Source: Amorphophallus konjac
Taxonomy: Eukaryota; Streptophyta; Magnoliopsida; Alismatales; Araceae
Assembly: GCA_022559845.1 (NCBI GenBank)
Contig: CM040126.1
Location: 226,988,641-227,052,640, forward strand
DNA length: 64,000 nt
Direction: 5' to 3'
Below the pieces are notes generated by a model. The model was not told the origin of the DNA, ran no database searches, and saw nothing but the letters and a program-made list of their open reading frames with translations. The position numbers and the translations under genes are program-made. Shown in pieces: positions 31,095 through 41,746 of this stretch (position 1 is its first letter; each line of letters starts with the position of its first letter).

Positions 31095-33882
31095 TGTTGA
31101 CACCTTGAAAATGAGCGAGGGCAGAAACATAATTGAAAGGAAGATCAGACCAATAGTGACAGATCAATGACGAAGTTCGTCAACCATCTACCCGGCTGAA
31201 GCCTTTTCCCGGCCAAGCTGATGTCCGATGCCATTGTCAGTCAGACGACGGCACTGATGAAATAGCAGTCACCTGGCTGAAGTCTTTCCAGGCTAAAGCT
31301 GATGTCCGGTCTTGTCACCGTTCCGGTGACGATACCAATGAAATGATGTCCGGTTTTGTCATCATTCAGATGACAACGCCGATGAAACCCCGGTCTACCG
31401 ACTGATGAAAAACCTATGAATGATCTCAATAGAAACTATGTCACCAATAGAGGGCCCTTTTGGGTGCTGATGTACTTCAAGGACCAATAAGAGGCCTAGT
31501 CAAAAAGACCTAAGTGGGCCTATAAAAGTGGCGCCGGGATCTTCTTGTCGAAGCCCAAGAGCTGCGCCGAGAAGCTGAAGTCCTGCGCGCCGGGAAGTCC
31601 CTCAGTTGAGGCGCGCCGTGACAGGCCTGTCGAGAAGATACAAAAATACAGTTATAAAACCCCCTTCCCCTCAAGGAAAAAAGGGGGCGGACGATAGAAA
31701 AAGAGGGAACGATAGAGAAAAGAGAGAGGAGACCAACAGAGCAAGAGAAAAAAAAAAGAAGAAGAGGAAGAAGGAGAAGAAGCTCCAGGTGGGCAGCTGG
31801 GGAGGGAGAGGAGTCAATGCTCCGCCCTCCCCCCCATGTTTTCTTTTCTTCTCCATGTAATCTTACGAGTCTTACCTCGATTTATCGAATGTAACCGGGA
31901 TATCCCAGCCTTCGTTCTATTTCCCTTTCCCTCATTTCCCCCTTGTGATTGGTGTAAGTTTGGGATGATGCAATGGAGCGAAATGCTTTGATGGCCTGTG
32001 TGGGAGTTTCCCCATTTTCTTTCTTCTTCCTTATATGTATCCATGTTTCTGGTTCGACTGAACGTGAACTGATGAAGCCTTCCCTTCTCTGGTTTCTCTC
32101 GAATGAGTGCTGCTCAATGTCTTGAATGATCGTTCTGATGCTTCAGGTCTCTATGCTCCGACTGTTCTTCCTGGGGAATGTCGAAGGAAGAGTCCTAATC
32201 TTCATATCTATGGGTTATTGGACTCTATCCTCTCACCCCTTCAGTGATGCCTACGTTGGGTAGTCTCCCCATCTTTCATTTCATTTTTTTTCCTTTTTCT
32301 TAAGCCATCAAGGTCGCTCCAGGAATCAGGGACAGTTATCCCTTGGTTTCCCTGGACGGCCAGCGACAGAAAAACATATCTCTAGAGGGTTTTAAATGGG
32401 TGATGATCTCGAGCCCTCCATAAACTTTGCCTTCCAGTGATCCCCTGGCACTGCCCTAACAAAGCCCTTGGCCTCCCCCCTCATTTGCATCCTAAATTCC
32501 CAGCCGTTGCCTGAATCCCAGAAAGAAACCCCAAAAGCAGAGTGCCGTAGAACACTGAAACACATCTCGGCGCCCTCATCTATCTCGCCTCCAAGAATAG
32601 TAGAACATGTGAATAGCCCTCGGCGTGAGCCTTCTTGCGCCGAGAACCCCCACTATGCCCAAGCCGAAAAGGTCCTCCACCATTTCTTCTCCGTGCCGAG
32701 AAACCTATGCCGGGAGCCTCCTTTTCTCATGATTGGTCACGCCGAAACCCCCCTTAACACTTCCTCCTCGCGCCGGGAAGCCTGCGCCGAAACCCCCTCT
32801 TAACACTTCCTCCTCGCACCGGGAAGCCTGCGCCGAGAACCCCCTGGCCTCCTCTTCATCACGCCGGGAACCCCGGCCCTCTCACCTTGGCGCCGGGAAC
32901 CCCCGACCTTCTTGCCATTGGCGCCGGGAACCCCCTGGCCTTCTCTTCATCGCGCCGGGAGCCCCGGCCCTCTCACCTTGGCGCCGGGAACCCCCGGCCT
33001 TCTTGCCATTGGCGCCGGGAGCCCTGGCCTTCCCATTTTGGGTCATGCCGAGAGTTCGTGCCCATTCAGAGTGCGTCGAGAGCCTAATCTGCCACCCAAT
33101 GAACCCCAACACCCAGAGCAAACCCACACAGGGATATCCGTGGATCACCAGATATGTCCCAGGGATAAAATTAAAGGGAGTCAGACTCCCTTATGATTCC
33201 ATCAGTTCGTGTCGGGATTACGACAACCCACCCCCCTTTTAGCTCCGGTGAGCTCTGCCAATGCATGAGTGCCACCAGCTCTTATAAGGGAAGAGTCCAA
33301 CATTGCCCCAGGGCATACATGTGTAATGTGGGAGGTTCGGCCTCTCTATCTCTCGGCTTTCATCCCGACACTCCGTGGGTGATAGCCTATTCTCCCCTGG
33401 GCATGATCCGGATCAAGGGGAAATGATGTCGAAATGTTGATCGATGCTTTAAAACCCCATCATGGTTACAGCTCAGTCTGCCTGTGATTGAAATCCACCT
33501 TCTCCCCTTTCCCCTACACCCAGTTTTTGAACCGCTGATTCAACGATATCGTCTGTTTCTGTGGTTGATGTTATTATCTTACCCGCCTTCCTGGCCCTGG
33601 TATGAAGTTTAAAATTGTGCACATGAATATCTGTTTGCCTTATGAGGCCTCCTATTTCGGCGTTTAATCAAGGGTTATCCTTCTTAGGAAGGGCGTAATT
33701 AACGTCATAGCCTTTATGGTATGACGAACTTCCGGTCCCGACTCGGACTTCACAATCGACTGACCAAGTCAGATCGAGCGCATAATAAAAAATTGTCACC
33801 ATGGTGACTGGCACGCCAATAAATCAATAAATAAACAAATAAAATTAAATAAGATAAAGATAAGAAAAATCTCGCGTCCACA
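31095..33882 (+). repeat. Element B 3' LTR
   Basis: This LTR is 2788 bp, closely similar to 11530-14365, starting TGTTGACACC and ending CGCGTCCACA. It is shorter mainly by one ~49 bp unit in the GC-rich tandem zone. The TATA box is at 31521-31528. Open frames inside are LTR artefacts. Confidence 0.95.
31521..31528 (+). promoter_or_regulatory. TATA box of element B 3' LTR
   Basis: TATAAAAG is the same as in the 5' LTR. From here transcription would run into element C. Confidence 0.6.
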
Positions 33883-33887
33883 GAGCA
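33883..33887. other. Target-site duplication of element B (right copy)
   Basis: GAGCA is identical to 11525-11529. Confidence 0.92.
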
Positions 33888-34541
33888 CGAGAGATAAACC
33901 ATGGTTACAACCATTCCAATTGTCCAAATAGTAGAAGAAGAAATAGGCTAGAGTGAAAAAAAGGGGGAAAGTAGGTTTAGAACCCATATATATAGAACAA
34001 GGCCTCCGTAAAAGCTTTTTGGGTAGAGTGATTTGATCCTACTATTTTTCCATTTGTTCACCTGGGAAGTAGAGAACAATCTTCTGCCATGAGTGGGCCT
34101 CAAATACCCTTCTCAGTCTCGTGCCAAAAGATTGGCATCAAAGGCATGAACTCTCCTCACATGCTGCTAACATGTTCGACGATATGACTGTACACCCTGT
34201 CCACTTCGAAGCCTTACTGGCCTTTTACAGCCTGGAAGGACTATCTATGTACCTTGTAAGCCATTTGTCACTCTCACCTAGACCCATTTATCACCAAGGG
34301 GGACCTATTTGTCACCTTAACTGATATTAAACACCCTTAGCTAACCATTCTTCAGCAATGACATACATTGAGTCTGCTTAAGATTTTGGCTTTTTCTGAC
34401 CATTTCTTTGACCAAATACAAAGTTGTCTTCACAAAACTCATTAATTCATAAATTAACATTTAACAAAAAAAAATGAAGAGACGTATTAAGTTAGGTTCT
34501 AATGAATATCTATGTATAGGTTCTCCAAGGAGTAGAAGACG

Positions 34542-34796
34542 ATGGGTAAAAGATCTAGGCGAGCAGAGGGAAGGCAGGACAAGGCAAAGATGGCACGTCA
34601 GGAGCTGGTACCAAGGAATAGGCCGGGGATTCCATTATATGTCCATTGTAAATGCATCCATCCGGGGCAAGAGTGCTGGAGGACTGAGGGCAAGTGCTAT
34701 CAACGCGACGAGACTGGTCATATTGTGAGGAAATGCCCTAAGAAGACTCAGCAAAAGCCAGTACCACCGCGGGAGCGTATTCGGTACAGAGGGTGA
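34542..34796 (+). pseudogene. Element C gag nucleocapsid remnant
   Basis: The frame reads through a paired Cys region: HCKCIHPGQECWR, then KCYQRDETGHIVRKCPKK. The second matches a CX2CX4HX4C knuckle except that the second Cys is Arg. The arrangement C-x-H-x-G-x-C-W followed by a knuckle is typical of Tekay/Del gag. Upstream is a basic stretch (GKRSRRAEGRQDKAK). The knuckle would bind RNA in an intact gag; with one Cys lost, and no capsid in frame before it, this is a relic. Confidence 0.72.
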
Positions 34797-35159
34797 GTTT
34801 ATACACTAATGCAAAAGGAGGCAGCCAATACCCCTACCATGACTGAAGGTACGGCGCAATGACCCATTTTAGTTTGCAAGTCGCATAACAAGCTGAACCT
34901 TCGAATGTAACTGATAAAAACCCTAAAAGCATACACTGTGTGGCATAAGTTACAATTATTGTACGAAAGATGATATTTAATGAGCCCTTGAAATATAGCT
35001 TGTGTATTACACGTATAAGCTTCTTCTCCATGACAGAAGAAGGTCAACTGATCATTGATGATTGGATTAGGAAGTAAGCCAAGCAAGCTTAAACCATTTG
35101 GCTGGTGAAGGATTTATGGAGAAATTTCTCAAAACAATTTCAAGGATGAAATTATTTTT

Positions 35160-35172
35160 AAGGGGGAGAGGA
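35160..35172 (+). other. Polypurine tract of element C
   Basis: AAGGGGGAGAGGA lies directly before TGTTATGACC, the start of the right LTR. Confidence 0.8.
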
Positions 35173-35650
35173 TGTTATGACCACCAATTTGGGCACAGGC
35201 CCAAATGAAAACAACTCGGGCCCATGAACTCAATAAGCAAGAAATCTGGACAGATTATTGAAGGATACTTAGGAAATTCATAACTTAAAATAGGGAGGTC
35301 AGAATTAGGTGAAACCAAAACCCATGCAACGACCATTGGGTAAGAAACAACTTTGATGAAAAGTATAACTTCTGAAAAATAGGTCTAATAGTGGTTAAGA
35401 GGGAGTTGACGATAATGGGTTGAAACAGTTGCAAAAAAAAAAAATACTGCCACCCGTTGAAATAAGGATATCTTGACCCATGGTTATCCAAATGGTCTAA
35501 AACTTGTCCCATTAGAAAGAGTGGGCCCTTGACCCAAACTCTTCTGATGAGGTGGAAACCCAATTCGCACCAGAACCCAAGATTCTGAGCCCCTTGTTGC
35601 TAGCTATCACGAAGAGGTGTGACTGATGGATAAATTCACATAAAATTAAT

Positions 35651-36200
35651 GAGAAATTCATAACTTCGTCTGTGGTTGATGAAATGACTTGAAATTAGGG
35701 CCATAATTTTGTGTGGGAGGTTAGCTACAACTTCTATGTTGACGTCGAGGCCAAATACTGCCTGGATGCTAGAGTTATACCCAGATTACCTTGGGCTACT
35801 AAAAGGTCACGACTGGAATAAGGGAGAATAGATGATAATATTGAGAAAGTCATAACTCGGGCTAGGAATGAGAAATTCGATGAAACCACCACTCAAAGTT
35901 ATATCTATAAGTCCTCTTGATTTCATCTAAAGACATCCGAATCCAAATCGTAGCAGAAGAGTGCGCCCACTTGCATTCATGACCAGGTAGGTGAAGGGTT
36001 GTGACCAAAATAGAGGAGGCATGATGATTAATATTGTGAAAATCATAACTCACTCTAGAGTTGATGAAATGCGATGAAACCATGACTGAGAGTTAGATAT
36101 AGAAATCCTATTCATTTCATATGAGGACATCCCAACCTAATTCCTAACAGAAATGTGCGCCCACTAGCATTTATGATCAGCGGTCAAAGGGTCACACCTG
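35651..36200 (+). repeat. ~193 bp imperfect tandem repeats in C 3' LTR
   Basis: The motif TCATAACT, then a short variable stretch, then TGATGAAA, then TGAAACCA recurs at 35655, 35848 and 36042, with a weaker copy at about 35277. Downstream parts such as GTGCGCCCACT are repeated too. The spacing is about 193-194 bp. These are U3 repeats upstream of the TATA motif. Confidence 0.7.
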
Positions 36201-36306
36201 TTCAAACCTGAAGGGATGCCTAGCATTAACCCCTCTTTAAGCCAGCGACATGGGGCCAGGGTTGAACCTTGTTAGACGTGGGACAGGCCTTGGGTAGCTT
36301 TAAACC

Positions 36307-36314
36307 TATATAAA
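36307..36314 (+). promoter_or_regulatory. TATA box of element C 3' LTR
   Basis: TATATAAA precedes GAAGTGGGTTCC in a transition typical of a U3/R boundary. Confidence 0.5.
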
Positions 36315-36739
36315 GAAGTGGGTTCCAAGGGCGATCATCCTTTAGCAACACCTATCCTCAACACCCACCATCTACGATTTCTCTCAGGTAAGGAAGAGGA
36401 GTGAGGAACCTTGGCATTTCATAAAGGGTGAACCTACAGTGAAGTCTTGGTGGGTCTGGTGTGTGGAACTCCTCCCCGGATTGGAAGAAAAAGCTTTAGG
36501 AGGATCTGGGGTGTGGATTTCATCCCCGTATCGTCGGTTTACCATCTCAAAGGTAGGCACCTAACCTCAAACTTTAGGGGTCAATACTGCATTAGAATAG
36601 TTTTTAAATATATTTTATACACTTTAATGAGGGATTCAGGGCATGTGAGGACCACCACCATGATCATTTTTGGCTTTTGGTTTCATCAGGTTTCGGGCTC
36701 CATGAGTTACCTCTGAGTCTCTAAGGAATAGTACAATCC

Positions 36740-37557
36740 CTAGGAAGGTCAGCCTTTGGGACAAGGTCTATACATATTTCATATGGGTCATAGCAGGGTC
36801 TGTGCATAGTTCCTAATATCCATAGTAAGGTCAAGCATAGAGAGGTCGGTGCATGTTTAGTTCAGGCCAAAAGAGAGGTCTGTGCAAGTTTAGTTCAGGC
36901 CAAAAAAGAGGTCGGTGCATGTTTTGTTCAAGACATAAGGTCGGTGCATGTTTAGTTCAGGCCATAAGGTCGGTGCATATTTAGTTCAGGCCAAATTAAG
37001 ATCGGTACATGTTTTGCCCAGGTCAAGAGAGGTTTGAGCATGTTTTTGTTAGCATCGATGCACGTTTAGTCCATGTGTAGGTAAAGGTCTGTGCATGTTT
37101 GTGTTAGCATCGGTGCACTTTTGGTCCATGCGTAGGTAAAGGTCTGTGCATAGTAAGGTCTATGCATAGTAGGTCTGTGCATGTTTTGTGTTGGCCACGG
37201 TGAGGTCTGTGCATAGTAGGTCTGTGCATGTTTGTGTTGGCCACGATAAGGTCTGTGCATAGTAGGTCTATACATGTTTTGTGTTAGCCATGGTAAGGTC
37301 TGTGCATGTTTGTGTTAGCCATAGTAAGGTTTGTGCATAGTAAGATATGTGCATGTTTGTATTAGCCATAGTAACATTTGTGCATGTTTGTGTTAGCCAT
37401 GGTAAGGTCTGTCCATGTTTGTGTTAGCCATGTGTTAGGCATAGTAAGGTCTGTGCATAGTAAGGTCTGTGCATGTTTGTGTTAGCCATAGTAAAGTCTG
37501 TGCATGTTTGTGTTAGCCAAAGTAAGGTCTATGCATAGTAAGGTCTGTGCATGTTTA
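36740..37557 (+). repeat. AAGGTCTGTGCAT array in C 3' LTR
   Basis: About 30 copies of GGTC(T/G)GTGCAT alternate with GTTTGTGTTAGCCATAGT or GTTTAGTTCAGGCCA spacers. The unit is about 20-32 bp. The array is broken by element G at 37558. Open frames in it are artefacts. Confidence 0.85.
37553..37557. other. Presumed target-site duplication of element G (left copy)
   Basis: GTTTA precedes the LTR end TGTTGATAGG. The partner copy would lie outside the window, so this is a prediction. Confidence 0.5.
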
Positions 37558-40500
37558 TGTTGATAGGGTGCAAGGCCCAGATTCAGAGGGGGGGGTGAAT
37601 GAATCCCTCTTAAAAAATGCCCAAATAAAAACTGTAACTAGACACGGATGCAGAATTAAAACTAGTTAAGCTATACAAGAAAAGGAGGAGAATGATTCTC
37701 TCGATCAAACAGTTGAGCTGCAAGAGTGCAGACTCCTAAGCAAACCTACGCTATTGACTGAACCCAATCAAGCAAACAAATGCAACTTAGACGCTCAGAT
37801 GACTTGAGTGAATTTGACACTCTCCAGTAACAATGATCAAGAGTTCAAAATGACTCTCTCAGATCCAATATCAAATGAACAATATGAAAAACAAATTCCT
37901 CGCTAGACAGACGATTCAAATCGAGCTTAAGTGTACATCTAGCGGATCAGAATAGACACTCAAACCACGATGGACAAGAAGGTTTTTAGGTGGTTCGGTC
38001 CTCCATACCTACGTCCACCCCACACTCAACCCGAGTGTGGATTCCTGCTGACTCATAGCTTGAATGGCTGGGCATCACAGCTTGCCTATATCAGTTGGGC
38101 ATCACAGCTTGCCATCCGCTGAGCATCACAGCTTGCTATCCCACTGAGCATCACAGCTTGCTCTGCTGACTGAAAGCTTGATACAAAGATAAAAAGAAAA
38201 ACAAAGATTTGAGAATCACATCAACAAAAAGATGAAGGACTTTGCAAATCAAACGTGTCTCTCGCAGGAGCTCCCTGACTTGGATAATTCCTATTCTACT
38301 CTTCTTCCTTTTTCTCTCACGCCTTTTCTCTTCTTCTCTATGGCAGCACTCCTTATCCTTTTCTCTGCGCTGCTATCTTGAAGAACAAGACAGCCTCATA
38401 TATTTAGCAGAGCCTCCTTATGGATGAGGCATAAACGCCCTAGTGAAGTCCCATTGGTCCACATGGTAGGAATGAGAATGTTCCTCTATTCATACTCCTT
38501 GGATCACATGCCCACTCATTAGCTGCCTGTGATTACGTGCCAGCCTCCAGCCTTCTAGGAACATGTGCCTGCTTCAGTTCGCGCTCACGTGCATAGAGGG
38601 TTGTAGCTGACATTAAGGTGTTTGTTGAAATGCCTGATGCTCAGACCTGCCTCTGCTGCTGCTGCTAATGACTTCATGCAGCCCCAACTAGCTTGAAAGG
38701 CTTTGACCATTTGGACTTCTTTGCCAGACGATGGTTTGTGTACGTAGCATCTTCAACTGCTCAGACATCGTTGCCAAAGGTTGTTCGCCTGCACGGACCT
38801 TAGATCCCCATTTGCATCAATCTCGCAATGTTGCACCGACCTTGCTTCACACGAGCTGCTATATGCACTGACTTGGACCTCACGCGGATATTGTTCGTTG
38901 TAGCTGGCACCGACTTCGTTTGCCAAAGTGAAAGGGTTGCACCGACCGTGTTCCTTTGAAACCAACCTTTGCACTGATCTTGCTCGTGCTGGCGAAGGGA
39001 TTGCACCGACTTTTCTTGTGCAATGGACGAGCGCTACACTGACCCAATATGTCGTAAGCAATGTTGCACAGACCTTGCGCGTGCAAGAGATGAGGGTTGC
39101 GCAGACTTAGTTATGCATATGCGGGATTTGCACAGACCATGAGTATGCAGAAGTGGATATATGCACTGACTTTTCATCGCACACAAAAAAATGAAGTGTG
39201 CACGGACGTTGTATCACACACGAGAGGTATGCACAGTCCTTGTGTCGCATGAATGAGATATAGTGCACAGACTAGACAACATATGAATAGATGTGCACTG
39301 ACTTTAAGTGCCAACAAATCAACCATGCACAGACTCACTTTATGCATAAAGAAGATGTGCACTGATCTTTGTACGACTCAGACAAAAAGATGCACGGAAT
39401 TAGTATAGCATAAGATGTGTATGCACAAAGGCAAAACTTGCACCGAGGCATAAGATGCACTAACCTCCTAAGCCGTATGCACAAAGGCAAAACTTGCACC
39501 GAGGCATAAGATGCACTGACCTCCTAAGCCATGAAATGCACTGACTTCAACAACGTAGTGCACCGACCCTAAGCAGACTACAGGACCATGCATTGACCTA
39601 TATGTATGCGGTGTGAATGACTATGCACTGTCCAAGGATAAGCAAAACAATCAAATAAGCACGGATGTTACATTCTGAATAAGAGAATGTGCACCGACCC
39701 TATCATGCGTGCGTGCAACAACACAGTATGCACAGATCTTAAGTAGTGTACCACAAAGAATGCACCAACTAGCTATATGCTCAGGCAGGAAAGGCACAGA
39801 CCTTGTATGGGTCTTAGCCAGAAACATGCACGGACTCAAAACCTGCTCCGAGGTTGAATATGCAAGACAAACAATGCACTGTCCTTATACAAGTAAACAT
39901 TGAATTGCACAGACTTCAACAAAGGTTGCAGCTTTGATCGTGTGAAAACATGCATCGACTATTTGAATGCATTGAGCTAATCCCTATGAATAGTGATGTG
40001 CACCGAGTTTAGCAGTGTATGCATATGACGAAATGCACAGACCTCCATATGAACAAGCTAGAAAGCATGCACAGACTTAGACGTAGACTTGAGTATGTGC
40101 ATGAGATGCAATGTGAGACGCAAGCTATGCACCAAGGTTATGCTAAGACACAAATGCATGAGACGCAGATGCAACGACTTAGACATGCACCTACTAGGCT
40201 ATGTGAGATGCAAGATAAGATGTAGGATATGCATAGACCTCACAGACCTTAGACGTAGACATGCACCGACTGTGTGTCTGCTTTAGACACAACCTGCACC
40301 GACCTTAATATATGCTTTAGACATAGAATGAGACGCAGTTCATGCATGAGACGCAAATGTAGACGCACTAGCTTTATATAGTCACAACTCTGAGACGTAA
40401 ACGTGCACCATCTTCAACAACAATAGACAATGCATATGACACAAAAGATTGCACCGACTTCCTTTATGCTCAGGCAGAAAGGGCACAGACCTTGTATGAA

Positions 40501-40951
40501 CATGCACTGACTTTAATGCATTATTCTAAACAGTGAAGAGCACGTATGCACAATGGTTAAATGTGCTCGGACACATGAACATGCACGGACTAGCTACAGT
40601 GTGTGCATAAACCTTCATATGCAAGCATTAACGTGCACAGACCTTAGTTGCAACTAGTTCAATGAAATGAATGTGCATGCCACCCGTTTGATAAAATGAC
40701 TGTGCATGCAATCTGATGAGGTTCTATGCAGCATGAAAATGCATCTACCTGAAAATCCATATATCATACAAATAATTATGATGACAGTCATTAAAGCATA
40801 AAATTCAATGCACATAAAATAATCCTCATTAATGCACAATGCAATGACCAGTTGCATAACCAAATGCATATTTCATCATCATTCAATCTTTTCATGCAAA
40901 CACATGATGACTTATAGTGTTTACTATCATAAAAACCGCAGGGACACAACA
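37558..40951 (-). repeat. Element G 3' LTR (copia, Sirevirus-like)
   Basis: On the - strand this 3394 bp LTR starts TGTTGTGTCCC at 40951 and ends CAACA at 37558. It follows a purine tract (40952-40965). Its R/U5 part matches the solo LTR at 15618-17870 in the same order: the block around 37981-38045 and the C-run near 37590. Its U3 carries an expanded array (38755-40680), which makes it about 1.1 kb longer than the solo LTR. I see no gene. The frame at 38242-38427 is not supported. Confidence 0.85.
38755..40680 (-). repeat. TGCACAGACCTT-type array in element G LTR
   Basis: About 1.9 kb contains many dozens of TGCAC(A/C/T)GAC words on the + strand (AAGGTCTGTGCA on the element's own strand), spaced about 25-40 bp with variable spacers. 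One block of about 55 bp (ATGCACAAAGGCAAAACTTG...) is perfectly duplicated at about 39421 and 39479. It occupies the same place as the short AAGTCTGTACAT array of the solo LTR. Confidence 0.85.
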
Positions 40952-41610
40952 ATCCCCCCTTTTTGATTATGGCAACATTATGAGTCATGAAGATGAAGCA
41001 AGATGCTTAAGATGCTGACAGATAAAATATTATCCCCCTTTGACTTCATCAAAAAGAAAATTATTTGATAAGCTATGCTCTCCCATACCAAAAGAGCCTA
41101 AACAGCTAGATAAGATCATGCACAACATGTAACCCTACTCCCCCTGAAAATGTGAGGTGAAAAAAAGTAAGAATAGGGTATGATGAAGGATAGCCAAGAA
41201 GGAGGGTCAAGAGATTAATCTCCCCCTTAATGCCAGAAACAGGCTAATGTGACAATTTCCCTCTCTGACAAAGCAGAGGTATTAGAGTGGAAGAAGTGAT
41301 AAGCATCAATCAGCAAAAAAAACACAGGGACAATCAAAGATAAGTTCTGGTCAGAATGAATGTTATCAATGATCAAATGACAATGAGCAGAAGAATGCAG
41401 AATGAGCTTCAATCACATAAGTAATTCAATAAGATTTTCAAAGAGATACCAAATTTATAAATCAAAAAGTAAGAGTATTTCGGAGTCTTCCATGATAAGG
41501 GCTTATGAATGAACATTATTGAACTATATGGTTTAAACATGATGTATACATGGTTTGCCAATAAACTTCAGTACTCATATCTGAAATCAATTTTAATAAG
41601 AGTGAACCAA
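40952..41610 (-). mobile_element. Element G internal 3' stub with multiple purine tracts
   Basis: This is the part of G upstream (on the - strand) of its 3' LTR, cut by element E at 41611. Four - strand purine tracts (at 40952-40965, about 41031-41041, 41139-41147 and 41218-41227, seen as C-runs on +) are spaced along it. Repeated purine tracts before the LTR are a known hallmark of Sireviruses. No coding domain is present. Confidence 0.72.
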
Positions 41611-41746
41611 TGTCACTCCCCGAGCCTTTATTACAGCGGAAGACTAGCTCGGGAATCATGAACAGCCGGCATGGTAAGCCTCTTGCAAGCAAGAATAATC
41701 AGAGTGCAAGACAATCACACACATAAATGTAATTGCACATTATTTT
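41611..41746 (-). repeat. Element E 3' LTR, distal piece
   Basis: It starts TGTCACTCCCC on the + strand, the complement of an LTR end GGGGAGTGACA. It is interrupted after 136 bp by element D. It resumes at 52052 after D's duplicated ATTTT. The preceding ACCAA (41606-41610) is the presumed duplication of E in element G. Confidence 0.75.
41742..41746. other. Target-site duplication of element D (left copy)
   Basis: ATTTT is identical to 52047-52051. Confidence 0.9.

Larger units (their letters stand above)
11530..33882 (+). mobile_element. Element B: 22.35 kb Tat-lineage Ty3-gypsy retrotransposon
   Basis: The element is complete end to end, with TG...CA LTRs of 2836 and 2788 bp and a 5 bp duplication, GAGCA. 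In order it has the 5' LTR, primer site, ORF1, a solo copia LTR (a later insertion), gag-protease-RT-RNase H-second RNase H-integrase, a tandem array, a hairpin-repeat region, an antisense ORF, a purine tract and the 3' LTR. The upstream ORF1, the CX2HX4HX4C gag finger, the dual RNase H and the antisense 3' ORF together point to the Tat lineage (Ogre, Retand, Grande, RIRE2). Removing the 2.25 kb copia LTR leaves about 20.1 kb. Confidence 0.93.
33888..35172 (+). mobile_element. Element C internal remnant (deleted gypsy)
   Basis: This is the host sequence interrupted by B, resuming after the duplicated GAGCA. At only 1.3 kb it is far too short for a full gag-pol. I see a gag zinc-knuckle remnant (34542-34796) and, at the end, a purine tract. 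33888-34541 shows no recognisable gene. Pol is deleted. Confidence 0.72.
35173..37557 (+). repeat. Element C 3' LTR, left part, cut by element G
   Basis: It begins TGTTATGACC after the purine tract. It contains about 193 bp imperfect repeats (35651 onward), a TATA motif (36307-36314), and a short-word array (36740-37557). It is interrupted at 37558 by element G. The rest of this LTR must lie beyond the window. Confidence 0.75.

Noticed and set aside
34121..34324. 67-codon ORF in element C
   Set aside because: There is no recognisable motif, and it lies in a decayed region.
36740..37557. CRISPR-like array
   Set aside because: The words and spacers are degenerate and spacers repeat each other. 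It is a tandem array in a plant LTR with no cas genes.
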